A program made the position numbers and the translations under genes. From positions 248,001 to 312,000 of the forward strand of contig JAYQTM010000001.1 in assembly GCA_038147395.1 (NCBI GenBank): 64,000 bases of DNA, given 5' to 3'. Numbering within the stretch: the stretch's first letter is position 1; each line of letters starts with the position of its first letter. The notes under the pieces were generated by a model. The model saw only the letters and a program-made list of their open reading frames with translations. It searched no databases and was not told the DNA's origin. The stretch comes from Eutrophovita brisbanensis (GTDB lineage Bacteria; Pseudomonadota; Gammaproteobacteria; Burkholderiales; Eutrophovitaceae). Positions 7,520-16,814 of this stretch are shown in pieces.

Positions 7520-10500
7520 CCGTCTGTATTTACCCCCAACTTCGAATAACGCGTGGCTAATCTGACCCAAAGAACAAACGCGCACCGCGTCCATGAGTAC
7601 CTCAAACACGTTTCCGTTATTGATGACGGTCTCTTTTAGCCGTTCTAACATCTCCACGCAATCCTCTTTGTGCGTCGCTTGAAAGTCGGCGAGGCGTTTG
7701 AGCTGAGATTGTTTTTCCTCTTCTGAAGAGCGAATCAACTCAATGGTTTCCGGCGTCGTTTCACCATTGGGATTACGGAAGGTGTTCACACCGATTAGTG
7801 GGTAGCTGCCGTCGTGTTTTTTATGTTCGTAGTAGAGCGACTCTTCTTGGATCTTCCCACGCTGATAACCGAGCTCCATTGCCCCCAAAACGCCCCCGCG
7901 CTCTGATATGGATTCAAACTCTTTTAGCACAGCTTCTTCGACAAGATCTGTCAGTTCTTCAATGATGAAGCTACCCTGACCGGAATTCTCATTTTTAGCG
8001 AGCCCCCATTCCCGGTTGATGATGAGCTGGATCGCCATTGCTCGGCGAACACTTTCCTCAGTTGGGGTGGTGATCGCCTCATCATATGCATTGGTGTGCA
8101 ACGAGTTCGCATTATCGTAAGTCGCGATGAGTGCTTGGAGTGTCGTTCTTATGTCGTTGAAGTCGATCTCTTGTGCGTGTAACGAACGCCCTGAGGTTTG
8201 GCAGTGGTACTTTAGTTTCTGTGATCGTTCATTGGCGCCGTATCGATCGCGCATCGCGACAGCCCAAATTCGTCGGGCAACACGACCAATGACCGTGTAC
8301 TCCGGGTCCATGCCGTTACTAAAGAAGAAGCTTAGGTTAGGCGCAAAATCATCAATGTCCATGCCCCTCGCGAGGTAGGCTTCCACAAAAGAGAATCCGT
8401 TGCTTAGCGTGAACGCAAGTTGTGAGATGGGATTGGCACCCGCCTCAGCGATGTGATAACCCGATATGGATACTGAGTAGAAATTTCTTACGTTGTGATC
8501 AATGAAGTATTGTTGAATGTCACCCATGACCTTCAAGCTGAACTCTGTTGAGAAGATGCAGGTGTTTTGTCCTTGGTCCTCTTTAAGAATATCGGCTTGT
8601 ACGGTTCCTCGGACACTTGCGAGGGTTCGGCTCTTAATATCGTTTCGCTCTTGTTCTGACGGGTCACGCCCTTCTTTTTCAACAAACTGCTCGATCTGTT
8701 GATCGATTGCGGTGTTCATGAACATGGCAAGAATGGACGGTGCTGGTCCGTTGATTGTCATGGAGACACTATTATTTGGCGCGCACAGATCAAAACCTGA
8801 GTAGAGCACCTTCATGTCATCCAAGGTTGCAATGGATACTCCGGAGTTACCCACTTTGCCGTAAATGTCAGGCCTCAAATCCGGATCGAACCCGTAGAGC
8901 GTGACCGAATCAAATGCCGTCGATAGACGTTTTGCGGGCATATCTTTCGAAAGCAGGTGGAATCGTTTATTTGTCCTAAAGGGATCGCCCTCGCCGGCGA
9001 ACATGCGGGTAGGATCTTCATTTTCTCGTTTAAACGGAAATACACCACCCGTATATGGGAAATAGCCCGGTATATTCTCGAGCAACCTCCATTTGAGTAA
9101 TTCACCGTTATCTTCGTATTTTGGAAGAGAGACTCGGGGCAAAAGCGTACCGGATAGTGATTCGCGCTTGAGCTGCGTTCGAATCTCTTTATCTCGGATT
9201 TTGACGATATGCTCGTCTCCCGAGTAAGCTTTTTGTATGTCAGGCCACTCGGCCAACAGTTGTTTACTCGATGCTAGGAGTTTATTTTCTCGCGCTGTTA
9301 ATAGTTTGTTTAATCGTGCATCGTTAGCTTCGCCCTCACCCTCGAGCATTGCTGATACAGATTTCAATTGCTGACACTCGCGTGCGATGCGCGATTGATC
9401 AACAGCATCTTGCTTGTAAGATCGAACGGTCTGCGCAATGTCCGCTAGGTAGCGGACCCTCTCTGCCGGAATGATACTGGTGACGCCAGTCGAAAATTTT
9501 GTGTCTGGCTTTGGAAGCTTATTTCCTTGGCGACTCAGACCGTGTGGTACCAGCTGATCCGCTAGGTTTTGATACAAAGCTGTGACCCCGTCGTCGTTAA
9601 ATCGAGATGCCGTTGTCCCAAAAACGGGCATTTTATCGGGCGACTCGTTAAACCGTTGCTGGTTGCGTTGGTATTGTTTCGCCACATCGCGTAATGCATC
9701 TTGCGCGCCGCGCCGGTCAAACTTATTGATTGCGACTACGTCGGCAAAATCTAACATGTCGATTTTTTCAAGCTGACTTGCGGCTCCGTACTCGGGAGTC
9801 ATGACGTATAAAGAGACATCAACAAATGGAACAATCGCAGCATCTCCCTGGCCAATTCCTGACGTTTCGACCACGATTAGATCGAACCCAGCGCACTTAC
9901 AAGCGGCAATCGCACCAGGCAAACAGTCGGCAATCTCGCTACCACCGCTTCGGGTTGCTAGTGAACGCATGTAAATGTTGGTGCCATCTAGTGCGTTCAT
10001 GCGGATGCGATCGCCTAGAAGGGCGCCACCTGTTTTTCTTCGTGAGGGGTCAACGGCGATGATTGCAATTGACAGTGAGTCGTCTTCATCGTGTCTGAAT
10101 CGTCTGATTAATTCATCGGTGAGAGATGACTTTCCAGCCCCCCCTGTTCCCGTGATTCCCAGTACGGGGATTGTTGATTTTTTTGTCTCAGCGAGATCTT
10201 GAACCGCTTTAAGTAAGTCGCTGCTCATGGTTCGATTTTCAATCGAACTGATGGCCCTTGCCAATGATACGTGGTCGTTCTTAGATAGTTTCTCGATATG
10301 CGTGATTGATTCAGCTTTGTCTGCCTGACGCGCACGCTCGATCATGTCATCAATCATTCCCTGGAGCCCCATGGTCGCACCGTCGTCAGGAGAATAGATT
10401 TTTGCAATACCGTAGTCGTGGAGTTCTTTAATTTCTGCCGGGACGATCACACCACCGCCACCACCGAAGACGCGAATGTGTCCAGCGCCACGCTCCCTAA

Positions 10501-10777
10501 GAAGGTCAATCATGTATTTGAAGTATTCGATGTGGCCACCTTGATATGAACTGACAGCGATCCCTTGGGCGTCCTCTTGAATGGCTGCAGTGACGATTTC
10601 ATCGACAGATCGGTTATGACCGAGGTGAACCACTTCTGTACCACTACCTTGTAGCATGCGTCGAATGATGTTGATCGAGGCATCATGCCCATCGAACAAA
10701 CTGGCCGCCGTAACAAACCGGACTTTATTGTCTGAGGCGGTCACATTGACCATTGGGTTATCTTTCAAGTTAGTCAT
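7511..10777 (-). CDS. icmF: Fused isobutyryl-CoA mutase IcmF
   Basis: A 1088-residue three-domain fusion: an N-terminal cobalamin domain with the lower-ligand motif FDGHDAS (His31); a MeaB-like GTPase domain with Walker A GTGGAGKSS near residue 210 plus KTGGALLGDRIRM and NKFDRRG; and a C-terminal acyl-CoA mutase TIM barrel. In the barrel, Phe near residue 593 (RMFAGEG) and Gln near 734 (EDQGQN) correspond to the isobutyryl-CoA-type specificity residues. Predicted reaction: isobutyryl-CoA to n-butyryl-CoA, with possible isovaleryl-CoA/pivalyl-CoA activity known for this family. It lies about 100 bases downstream of the oxidoreductase genes on the same strand, which could supply branched acyl-CoAs from 2-oxoacids. 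Confidence 0.93.
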   Translation of the reverse strand: MTNLKDNPMVNVTASDNKVRFVTAASLFDGHDASINIIRRMLQGSGTEVVHLGHNRSVDEIVTAAIQEDAQGIAVSSYQGGHIEYFKYMIDLLRERGAGHIRVFGGGGGVIVPAEIKELHDYGIAKIYSPDDGATMGLQGMIDDMIERARQADKAESITHIEKLSKNDHVSLARAISSIENRTMSSDLLKAVQDLAETKKSTIPVLGITGTGGAGKSSLTDELIRRFRHDEDDSLSIAIIAVDPSRRKTGGALLGDRIRMNALDGTNIYMRSLATRSGGSEIADCLPGAIAACKCAGFDLIVVETSGIGQGDAAIVPFVDVSLYVMTPEYGAASQLEKIDMLDFADVVAINKFDRRGAQDALRDVAKQYQRNQQRFNESPDKMPVFGTTASRFNDDGVTALYQNLADQLVPHGLSRQGNKLPKPDTKFSTGVTSIIPAERVRYLADIAQTVRSYKQDAVDQSRIARECQQLKSVSAMLEGEGEANDARLNKLLTARENKLLASSKQLLAEWPDIQKAYSGDEHIVKIRDKEIRTQLKRESLSGTLLPRVSLPKYEDNGELLKWRLLENIPGYFPYTGGVFPFKRENEDPTRMFAGEGDPFRTNKRFHLLSKDMPAKRLSTAFDSVTLYGFDPDLRPDIYGKVGNSGVSIATLDDMKVLYSGFDLCAPNNSVSMTINGPAPSILAMFMNTAIDQQIEQFVEKEGRDPSEQERNDIKSRTLASVRGTVQADILKEDQGQNTCIFSTEFSLKVMGDIQQYFIDHNVRNFYSVSISGYHIAEAGANPISQLAFTLSNGFSFVEAYLARGMDIDDFAPNLSFFFSNGMDPEYTVIGRVARRIWAVAMRDRYGANERSQKLKYHCQTSGRSLHAQEIDFNDIRTTLQALIATYDNANSLHTNAYDEAITTPTEESVRRAMAIQLIINREWGLAKNENSGQGSFIIEELTDLVEEAVLKEFESISERGGVLGAMELGYQRGKIQEESLYYEHKKHDGSYPLIGVNTFRNPNGETTPETIELIRSSEEEKQSQLKRLADFQATHKEDCVEMLERLKETVINNGNVFEVLMDAVRVCSLGQISHALFEVGGKYRRSM

Positions 10778-10878
10778 GTCTTAGAAGACTCCGTAAATAC
10801 GTGGACACTTTTCGGGTGAGTCGTGATTCAAGTGACCGTGGATATCGTTATCGATCAAATTTGGCTGATTAGTTCAGT

Positions 10879-12372
10879 TTATGCGGCTTTTTTCCACTGA
10901 TCACCAAGAATCTTTTGCCGTAGTTCCGTGCGTCGTGAGTAAAACTGCTTGATTGCTCTCAATTTTACATGACCAAAGCCCTTCACCTCGCTTGGTAGCT
11001 GAATTAACTCATGAACCGTATCGGTGTTCGATTCACTCAATTGCGCAATGCTCTCCTCGGCAGTTGATACATAATCAAGGATGAGTTGTCGTTCCTGTCG
11101 GCGCTCCTCTGTTTTGCCGAAAAGGTCAAAGCTCGTGCCTCGAAGAAATTTCAGTTTCGATAGGAGCTTGAAACCAACACGCATCCAGCCGCCGAATTCT
11201 CGTTTTACCAATTCACCCTTATCGTTGATTTTTGAAATGAGGGGTGGTGCGAGGTTAAATCGGATTTTAAATTCTCCGTCAAACGTCGCCTTGAGGCCAT
11301 CGATAAACTTGGGGTCGGTGTACAGTCGCGCGACTTCATATTCATCCTTGTAGGCCATCAGTCTGAATAGGTTGTTGGCGAAGTCCAACGTCATAGATTT
11401 CGACCCACCTTTTGCGCTGATTAATTCTGCGACCGAGTGCACTCGGTCTAGATAGAGCGCCGCATATTCTTCATTCTGGTACTGAGTTAAACGTTCAGCC
11501 CGGTCTTTGATTGTTGACTCGAGCGAGGGTTTAAACTGGATCGTCTGAGCTTCTGGAGTTGAAGCTCGTCTTGTAACGGCTTTTTCGTCGACAGCCGCAA
11601 AACGACCCCAACGAAACGCATTCTTGTTTGCATCGACTGCGACACCATTGAGCTCGATCGCTGTGTGGATGGATGTTTCTTGAAGCGGAATCAGACCTTT
11701 TTGGAAACTGTAACCAAGCATAAACAGATTCGTTGCGATCGAGTCCCCCATCAAGGCTGTGGCCATTTGGGTCGCATTTAGAAAGTGAGCATGTTCGCCA
11801 ACAGCGTCACTGATGAGTTCGGTCAGTTGCGAGATCGGGAAATCCCAATCGCGATCTTGAGCGAATGCGCCCGTCGGCTGATCGTGAGTGTTGATTACGG
11901 CTGTTGTCTTACCAATTCTTGTTTTTGAAATGGCATCTTGGCCTCCAGCGGTGAGCATATCGCACCCTAGAATAAGATCGGCTTCACCAGTGGCAATTCG
12001 TTGAGCTCGTATTTTGTGACCTGATTTTGCGATCCGAATGTGCGATGTGACTGCTCCATTTTTTTGGGACATTCCGGTCATGTCCAACACAGAGACTGAT
12101 TTTTCTTCCAAGTGAGAGGCCATTCCCAACAACGCGCCGACGGTAATCACGCCGGTGCCGCCGATCCCAGTGATAAAGATGTTATAGGGCTCTGCACTTA
12201 GTGAGGGAATACCTGGGCTCGGAAGATCGGGTATTTGAGTTTTCTCTTCTTTCGATAGACCACGTTTTTTGGGTGTCCCGCCCTCGACAGTGACAAAACT
12301 TGGGCAGAAACCTTTGATGCAAGAGTAATCTTGATTACATGAGGATTGATCGATGGTGCGTTTTTTTCCCAA
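10879..12372 (-). CDS. 2-oxoacid (indolepyruvate-type) ferredoxin oxidoreductase, C-terminal part of a frameshifted gene
   Basis: This 497-residue frame starts within the cysteine cluster that the upstream frame breaks off in (SSCNQDYSCIKGFCPSF). It then runs into the gamma-type domain with GIGGTGVITVGALLG and a C-terminal region typical of the long fused proteobacterial IOR-like proteins of about 1150-1190 residues. Together with 12335-14371 it makes one such protein of the expected size. The two frames join at a run of seven A on the coding strand (12361-12367); six A would keep the frame. The TTG at the frame start is probably not a real initiator. The enzyme family oxidatively decarboxylates 2-oxoacids to acyl-CoA. 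Confidence 0.8.
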   Translation of the reverse strand: MGKKRTIDQSSCNQDYSCIKGFCPSFVTVEGGTPKKRGLSKEEKTQIPDLPSPGIPSLSAEPYNIFITGIGGTGVITVGALLGMASHLEEKSVSVLDMTGMSQKNGAVTSHIRIAKSGHKIRAQRIATGEADLILGCDMLTAGGQDAISKTRIGKTTAVINTHDQPTGAFAQDRDWDFPISQLTELISDAVGEHAHFLNATQMATALMGDSIATNLFMLGYSFQKGLIPLQETSIHTAIELNGVAVDANKNAFRWGRFAAVDEKAVTRRASTPEAQTIQFKPSLESTIKDRAERLTQYQNEEYAALYLDRVHSVAELISAKGGSKSMTLDFANNLFRLMAYKDEYEVARLYTDPKFIDGLKATFDGEFKIRFNLAPPLISKINDKGELVKREFGGWMRVGFKLLSKLKFLRGTSFDLFGKTEERRQERQLILDYVSTAEESIAQLSESNTDTVHELIQLPSEVKGFGHVKLRAIKQFYSRRTELRQKILGDQWKKAA

Positions 12373-14371
12373 GTGGTGTATCTAGCGGAAGTAACGACGT
12401 GCAATTTGATTGAATCCCACAATCACCACACCCCTCACAGACGTCTGGATTGATAAACAGTCGTTTCGATGGAGTGGGAATAAGGTTTTTCTTTCGACGC
12501 CGCCGCTTTTCTGCGGCACAGGTTTGGTCGTAGATGAGTACGGAAACCCCTTTAATTTCTCTGAGCGTCTCTTGCACTTGGTCCAGTTGGTCTCGATGAG
12601 TTAATTGCACCGACTTGGGAAGCTTGAATGTGTTTGTGTAACGTTCAAGCTCCTCGGTCACGACAACAATGTCTTTAATGCCTTCACCGAGTAGTTGTTG
12701 CGCAATCATTGGAACAGTGAGCGTGCCGTCAATGGGTTGGCCGCCAGTCATCGCCACGGCATCGTTATACAAAATTTTGTATGTGATGTTCGTTTTCGCG
12801 GCAACGGACGCGCGAATCGCGAGCAGACCTGAGTGAAAGTAGGTCCCATCCCCGAGGTTGGCAAACACGTGTTCGCGTTTGGAGAAGGGCGCTTGTCCAA
12901 TCCATGTCACCCCTTCGCCACCCATCTGAGTCATGGTCTTGTTGTGTTCGGGATAGATGGCAGTCGCCATCACATGGCAGCCAATACCTGCTAATGCGAG
13001 GCTCCCATCGGGAACCTTAGTTGATGAATTGTGGGGACATCCAGAGCAGTACCAAGCTGGTCGATGGGGGGTGTCGACGGCTTTTGTCAAAACGGCGTTT
13101 TTTGATTCGAGAAAATCTAAGCGCGCATGCAGTTTTTCGCTGCTGTGGTATCTCTCGATTCGGGAGGCGATTACACGAGCAATTTGTGCCACAGAAAAAT
13201 CGGATTTGGCTGGAAGCAGCCACTCTCCCCGCGGATGAACCCACTCGCCTTTATCGTCAAACTTACCAACAATCCGTGGTCGAACGCTCGGATCCCAATT
13301 GTAGAGTTGCTCTTTGAGCTGGTATTCGACCATTTGTCGTTTTTCTTCGACAACGAGGATTTCATCAAGGCCACGAGAGAACTCTCGGATGCCATCAGGC
13401 TCGAGGGGCCAAGGCATTGAGACTTTAAATAGGCGTATGCCGACATTCGCGACTTCTGACTCCGATATTCCCAGTTCGTCGAGAGCTTCGAGCACGTCCA
13501 TATACGATTTACCGGAGGCAACGATGCCGAGTTTCGCGTGTGGCGAGTCGATTGTGACGTGGTTCAGTCGGTTAGCTCGTGAGTAAGCAAGTGCCGCGTA
13601 AATTTTGTAATCCTGCATCAGCGCTTCTTGTTTGCGGGCTTGCACACCGAGTGTGTCGGTCGATAAGCGGCAATTGAGACCACCCTCTGGCATCACAAAG
13701 TCGTCAGGGATGACAATGTTAGGTTGATGGATGTCAGCATCGATCGATGCCGATGATTCGACCGTATCCGCAAGCGCTTTAAACCCAACCGCACAACCGG
13801 AAAATCGCGACATAGCAATCCCGTGCAGTCCAAGTGTCAGGTATTCCTCAACATTACTGGGGTACAACACGGGAATCATTGACGCTGAGAACAAATGATC
13901 ACTTTGATGTGGCAAGGTCGATGAATAGGCGCCATGATCGTCGCCTGCAATCAGAAGAACCCCACCATATTTTGATGTGCCATTGTGGTTGAGGTGTTTG
14001 AACACATCGCCGCAACGGTCAACACCTGGGCCTTTCCCGTACCACAGCGAAAAGACACCGTCATAGTCTGACTCGCCAGTTAAATGAAGTTGTTGCGTTC
14101 CCCACACCGCGGTTGCAGCAAGCTCCTCATTCACGCCAGGTACAAACTTGACATGATGTGCATCCAAGTAAGGTGTGGCTTTCCACAGCGCTTCGTCTAG
14201 GCCGCCAAGTGGTGATCCGCGATATCCGGATACAAATCCCCCGGTTTTTAGCCCGTTGGCAGCATCTCTTTGTTGTTGGACGAGCATCAAGCGAACGAGT
14301 GCTTGAATTCCTGTTAGGTAGACTTGACCAGAGGTGGCCACGTATTTGTCTTCAAGCGTTACCAATTTCAT
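12335..14371 (-). CDS. 2-oxoacid (indolepyruvate-type) ferredoxin oxidoreductase, N-terminal part of a frameshifted gene
   Basis: This 678-residue frame holds the pyrimidine-binding and TPP-binding domains of an IOR-like enzyme. Visible features are GYRGSPLGGLD near the start, NEELAATAVWG with a conserved Glu, and the TPP region NLGDGTYFHSG followed by YNDAVAMTGGQ. The first part of the iron-sulphur motif, VCEGCGDCGIQSNC, lies near the end. It then runs out of frame after LGKK and stops 11 residues later. The missing continuation is the adjacent frame 10879-12372. The product would convert aryl or branched 2-oxoacids to acyl-CoA with reduced ferredoxin, and icmF downstream suggests a link to branched-chain acids. 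If the indel is real, the enzyme is probably inactive. Confidence 0.85.
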   Translation of the reverse strand: MKLVTLEDKYVATSGQVYLTGIQALVRLMLVQQQRDAANGLKTGGFVSGYRGSPLGGLDEALWKATPYLDAHHVKFVPGVNEELAATAVWGTQQLHLTGESDYDGVFSLWYGKGPGVDRCGDVFKHLNHNGTSKYGGVLLIAGDDHGAYSSTLPHQSDHLFSASMIPVLYPSNVEEYLTLGLHGIAMSRFSGCAVGFKALADTVESSASIDADIHQPNIVIPDDFVMPEGGLNCRLSTDTLGVQARKQEALMQDYKIYAALAYSRANRLNHVTIDSPHAKLGIVASGKSYMDVLEALDELGISESEVANVGIRLFKVSMPWPLEPDGIREFSRGLDEILVVEEKRQMVEYQLKEQLYNWDPSVRPRIVGKFDDKGEWVHPRGEWLLPAKSDFSVAQIARVIASRIERYHSSEKLHARLDFLESKNAVLTKAVDTPHRPAWYCSGCPHNSSTKVPDGSLALAGIGCHVMATAIYPEHNKTMTQMGGEGVTWIGQAPFSKREHVFANLGDGTYFHSGLLAIRASVAAKTNITYKILYNDAVAMTGGQPIDGTLTVPMIAQQLLGEGIKDIVVVTEELERYTNTFKLPKSVQLTHRDQLDQVQETLREIKGVSVLIYDQTCAAEKRRRRKKNLIPTPSKRLFINPDVCEGCGDCGIQSNCTSLLPLDTPLGKKTHHRSILM

Positions 14372-14453
14372 CGACGTATCCTTTTGGGATGTTTGTGGTG
14401 GCTTACTTATCGATTGGGTAAATCGAGTGGGCAGCCGAGTCGTAATTTAAAAC

Positions 14454-16223
14454 CTATGAATTTTCTTGGTAGAACTGTCCTTCCTTGAGGAGGATTTTGT
14501 TATGCGGCACACCTGAGGGCATCATTGGGAAACAGTTTTCTTGTTTTTCAACGGCGACCTCCAGAAAGTACGGACCATCATGTTCAAGACACCGTCTTAA
14601 CGCATCGGTTAAGTCTTTTGGATCTGATATGCGTTCTGATGCCCACCCAAATCCGCGAGCGACCGAGACGAAATCAGGCAGTGCCTCTGTGTAGCTGTGG
14701 CTGTAGCGACTGCCGTGATTGAATTCCTGCCATTGGCGCACCATGCCCATGTAACCGTTATTCGACAAGATGACTTTAACCGGTGTGTTGTGTTGAACCG
14801 CGGTCGATAGCTCTTGGATGTTCATCAATACGGAAGCATCACCGCTGATACAAATCACGGTTTTTTCTGGGTGTGCCAACTGCGCCCCGATTGCTGCGGG
14901 CAGGCCGTATCCCATGGTGCCTGCGCCACCCGAGGTGAGCCATCGCCCAGGTTTCTCAAAACTCAGGTGTTGTGCGGCCCACATTTGGTGTTGGCCGACA
15001 TCGGTTGAAATGATGGGGTCTAAATCCTTTGTCGCGTTTTGTACGGCTTGAATGAGTTGTTGCGGGACGATGGTTGCGTCTTTCGTTTCAAAATTAAGGC
15101 ATTTAACGTCTTGCCATTGTTTGATCGTTGTCCACCAGTCCTCTAGCGAAGGTGTTGATCGTGGGTCGGACTCGAGTGCCCCTAAAAGTGAGTTGAGCAC
15201 GTCACCACAATCGCCAGTCAATCCCACATTGACTTTGACCAGGCGGTTAATGGATTTTGGATCGATATCGATGTGTATTTTTTTCGAGTTTGGTGAGAAG
15301 GTGGCGACATCACCCGTCACCCGATCGTCGAATCTTGCGCCAACACACACGATGAGATCAGCATCATGCATCGCGAGGTTTGCCTCGAGCGTTCCATGCA
15401 TGCCAGGCATCCCGATAAAGTGCTTGTCTGAACCAGGAAATGCGCCCAACCCCAAAAGGGTGAGTGTGCACGGTGCGTTTGTCAGATACACCAACTTTGC
15501 CAAGGACTCACATGCATCCGCACCCGAGTTGATGAGTCCGCCACCTCCGTAAATGATCGGACGTTTCGCATTGAGGATTAACTCAACTGCCTCGGTGATT
15601 TGGCTACTGTTGATCGTCGTGCTCGACTCAGGTGATGAGGATGGGTTCTTGTCGGTCGCTCCTACCAATTGTGCTTGGATATCTTTTGGAAAATCAATGA
15701 GCACCGGTCCAGGCCTTCCTGATGTGGCCTGAGAGTGAGCCTCTCGCGTTAGAGATTCGATTTCGTTTTTATCAAGTATTTGTGCTTGCCATTTTGTGAC
15801 TGTTTTCGCGATCCCTATTGCGTCACACTCTTGAAAAGCTTGGGTGCCGATCAATGGTTTCGCGACCTGACCGCTGATGCAAATGATGGGTATTGAATCG
15901 CTGATCGCATCAAGGAGTCCTGTCGTGGTGTTACTCATACCGGGCCCTGATGTGACGAGAACAACGCCAGGTTTACCGGAGGTTCGGGCATATCCTTCAG
16001 CGGCGTGAACCGCTGCTTGCTCGTGTCTTACGAGCACGTGGTGGATTCGATTATCTCCAAAGAGTGCGTCATAGATTGGCAGCACGGCGCCGCCAGGATA
16101 ACCAAATACGGTGTCGACTCCCAACTCGAGCAGGGTTTCAACCAACACACTGGCTCCCGACCTTGGAGGGGCCGATTGGGAGCCAGTGGTGGTTGCTACG
16201 GGGGTAGACGTTGCATATTTCAT
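14454..16223 (-). CDS. ilvB: Acetolactate synthase, large (catalytic) subunit
   Basis: A 589-residue ThDP enzyme of the AHAS type. The catalytic Glu68 sits in RHEQAAVHAAEG, the TPP/Mg motif begins GDASVLMNIQE and ends in NN, and GYMGMVRQWQE and ENCFPMMPSG near the C-terminus are characteristic of anabolic acetohydroxyacid synthases. It would make acetolactate and acetohydroxybutyrate for valine, leucine and isoleucine. No small regulatory (IlvN/IlvH) subunit gene lies next to it, which is unusual for IlvI/IlvB types, so regulation may depend on a subunit elsewhere. It is divergent from an Lrp-family gene with an Lrp-like operator between them. Confidence 0.87.
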   Translation of the reverse strand: MKYATSTPVATTTGSQSAPPRSGASVLVETLLELGVDTVFGYPGGAVLPIYDALFGDNRIHHVLVRHEQAAVHAAEGYARTSGKPGVVLVTSGPGMSNTTTGLLDAISDSIPIICISGQVAKPLIGTQAFQECDAIGIAKTVTKWQAQILDKNEIESLTREAHSQATSGRPGPVLIDFPKDIQAQLVGATDKNPSSSPESSTTINSSQITEAVELILNAKRPIIYGGGGLINSGADACESLAKLVYLTNAPCTLTLLGLGAFPGSDKHFIGMPGMHGTLEANLAMHDADLIVCVGARFDDRVTGDVATFSPNSKKIHIDIDPKSINRLVKVNVGLTGDCGDVLNSLLGALESDPRSTPSLEDWWTTIKQWQDVKCLNFETKDATIVPQQLIQAVQNATKDLDPIISTDVGQHQMWAAQHLSFEKPGRWLTSGGAGTMGYGLPAAIGAQLAHPEKTVICISGDASVLMNIQELSTAVQHNTPVKVILSNNGYMGMVRQWQEFNHGSRYSHSYTEALPDFVSVARGFGWASERISDPKDLTDALRRCLEHDGPYFLEVAVEKQENCFPMMPSGVPHNKILLKEGQFYQENS

Positions 16224-16285
16224 GGACGAATCTTACAGAGGAGTATCCAAAAAGTGCTTCTTATTTTCTTATAAATATGCTTAAA

Positions 16286-16304
16286 ATTAGAAAAATATTC
16301 TAAT
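16286..16304. promoter_or_regulatory. Lrp-type operator between ilvB and the Lrp/AsnC gene
   Basis: ATTAGAA and TTCTAAT form a perfect seven-base inverted repeat around AAATA. The inner 15 bases (16288-16302, TAGAAAAATATTCTA) match 14 of 15 positions of the E. coli Lrp consensus YAGHAWATTWTDCTR, as I recall it. It lies 63 bases upstream of ilvB and 18 upstream of the preferred Lrp start, so it could mediate both autoregulation and control of ilvB. Confidence 0.65.
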
Positions 16305-16321
16305 TAATGGAAAATATGAGA

Positions 16322-16813
16322 ATGAAGCTTACAAAACAAGACTTAAGTATTCTTTCTGTCCTAAAAGATAATTCTCGAGCAAGCCTACAAGAGATCGGTG
16401 CTCGAGTGGGTCTCTCGAGCACTCCTTGTTGGAACCGCATCAAAAAAATGGAGAGCATGGGAGTGATTCAGGGGTACACCGTTCAAGTCGATCCGGGTGC
16501 CTTGGGCTATAGCGAGTCGGTCATTGTGCAGGTGACTTTGGATAACCATTCTGACGAGACGCTATTTGAGTTTGGACGGCAGTTAGAAAAGATTCCAGAA
16601 GTGCTCGAGGCATCGCTAGTTTCTGGAGACTATGACTACTACATCCGTATTGCCGTGAAGGACACGAGAGATTACGAGCGTTTGTTGAGAGAAAGTCTGT
16701 ACAAAATACCCGGCATACGACAAACCAAATCAACTTTTGTCTTGCGTACCTTGAAGGACAGTCCGGTACCCTTACCGTATGTGCCAGAAAAAGGTATTCA
16801 AGTAACACGGTGA
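16322..16813 (+). CDS. Lrp/AsnC-family transcriptional regulator
   Basis: About 163 residues: an N-terminal winged helix-turn-helix (ILSVLKDNSRASLQEIGARV, then STPCWNRIKKME) and a C-terminal RAM/AsnC ligand domain (VSGDYDYYIRI). The family senses amino acids and forms dimers to hexadecamers. In-frame ATGs occur at 16307, 16316 and 16322. I prefer 16322, giving MKLTKQDLSIL, the usual family start; 16307 would begin three bases after the operator with no ribosome site. Divergence from acetolactate synthase and the intervening Lrp-like palindrome suggest control of branched-chain amino acid synthesis. Confidence 0.88.
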   Translation: MKLTKQDLSILSVLKDNSRASLQEIGARVGLSSTPCWNRIKKMESMGVIQGYTVQVDPGALGYSESVIVQVTLDNHSDETLFEFGRQLEKIPEVLEASLVSGDYDYYIRIAVKDTRDYERLLRESLYKIPGIRQTKSTFVLRTLKDSPVPLPYVPEKGIQVTR

Positions 16814-16814
16814 T

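Noticed and set aside
12335..12372. Programmed frameshifting in the oxidoreductase
   Set aside because: Joining the frames needs +1 (or -2) at A7 without a known +1 signal. A one-base insertion is simpler, especially given three other similar indels. Slippage is not excluded.
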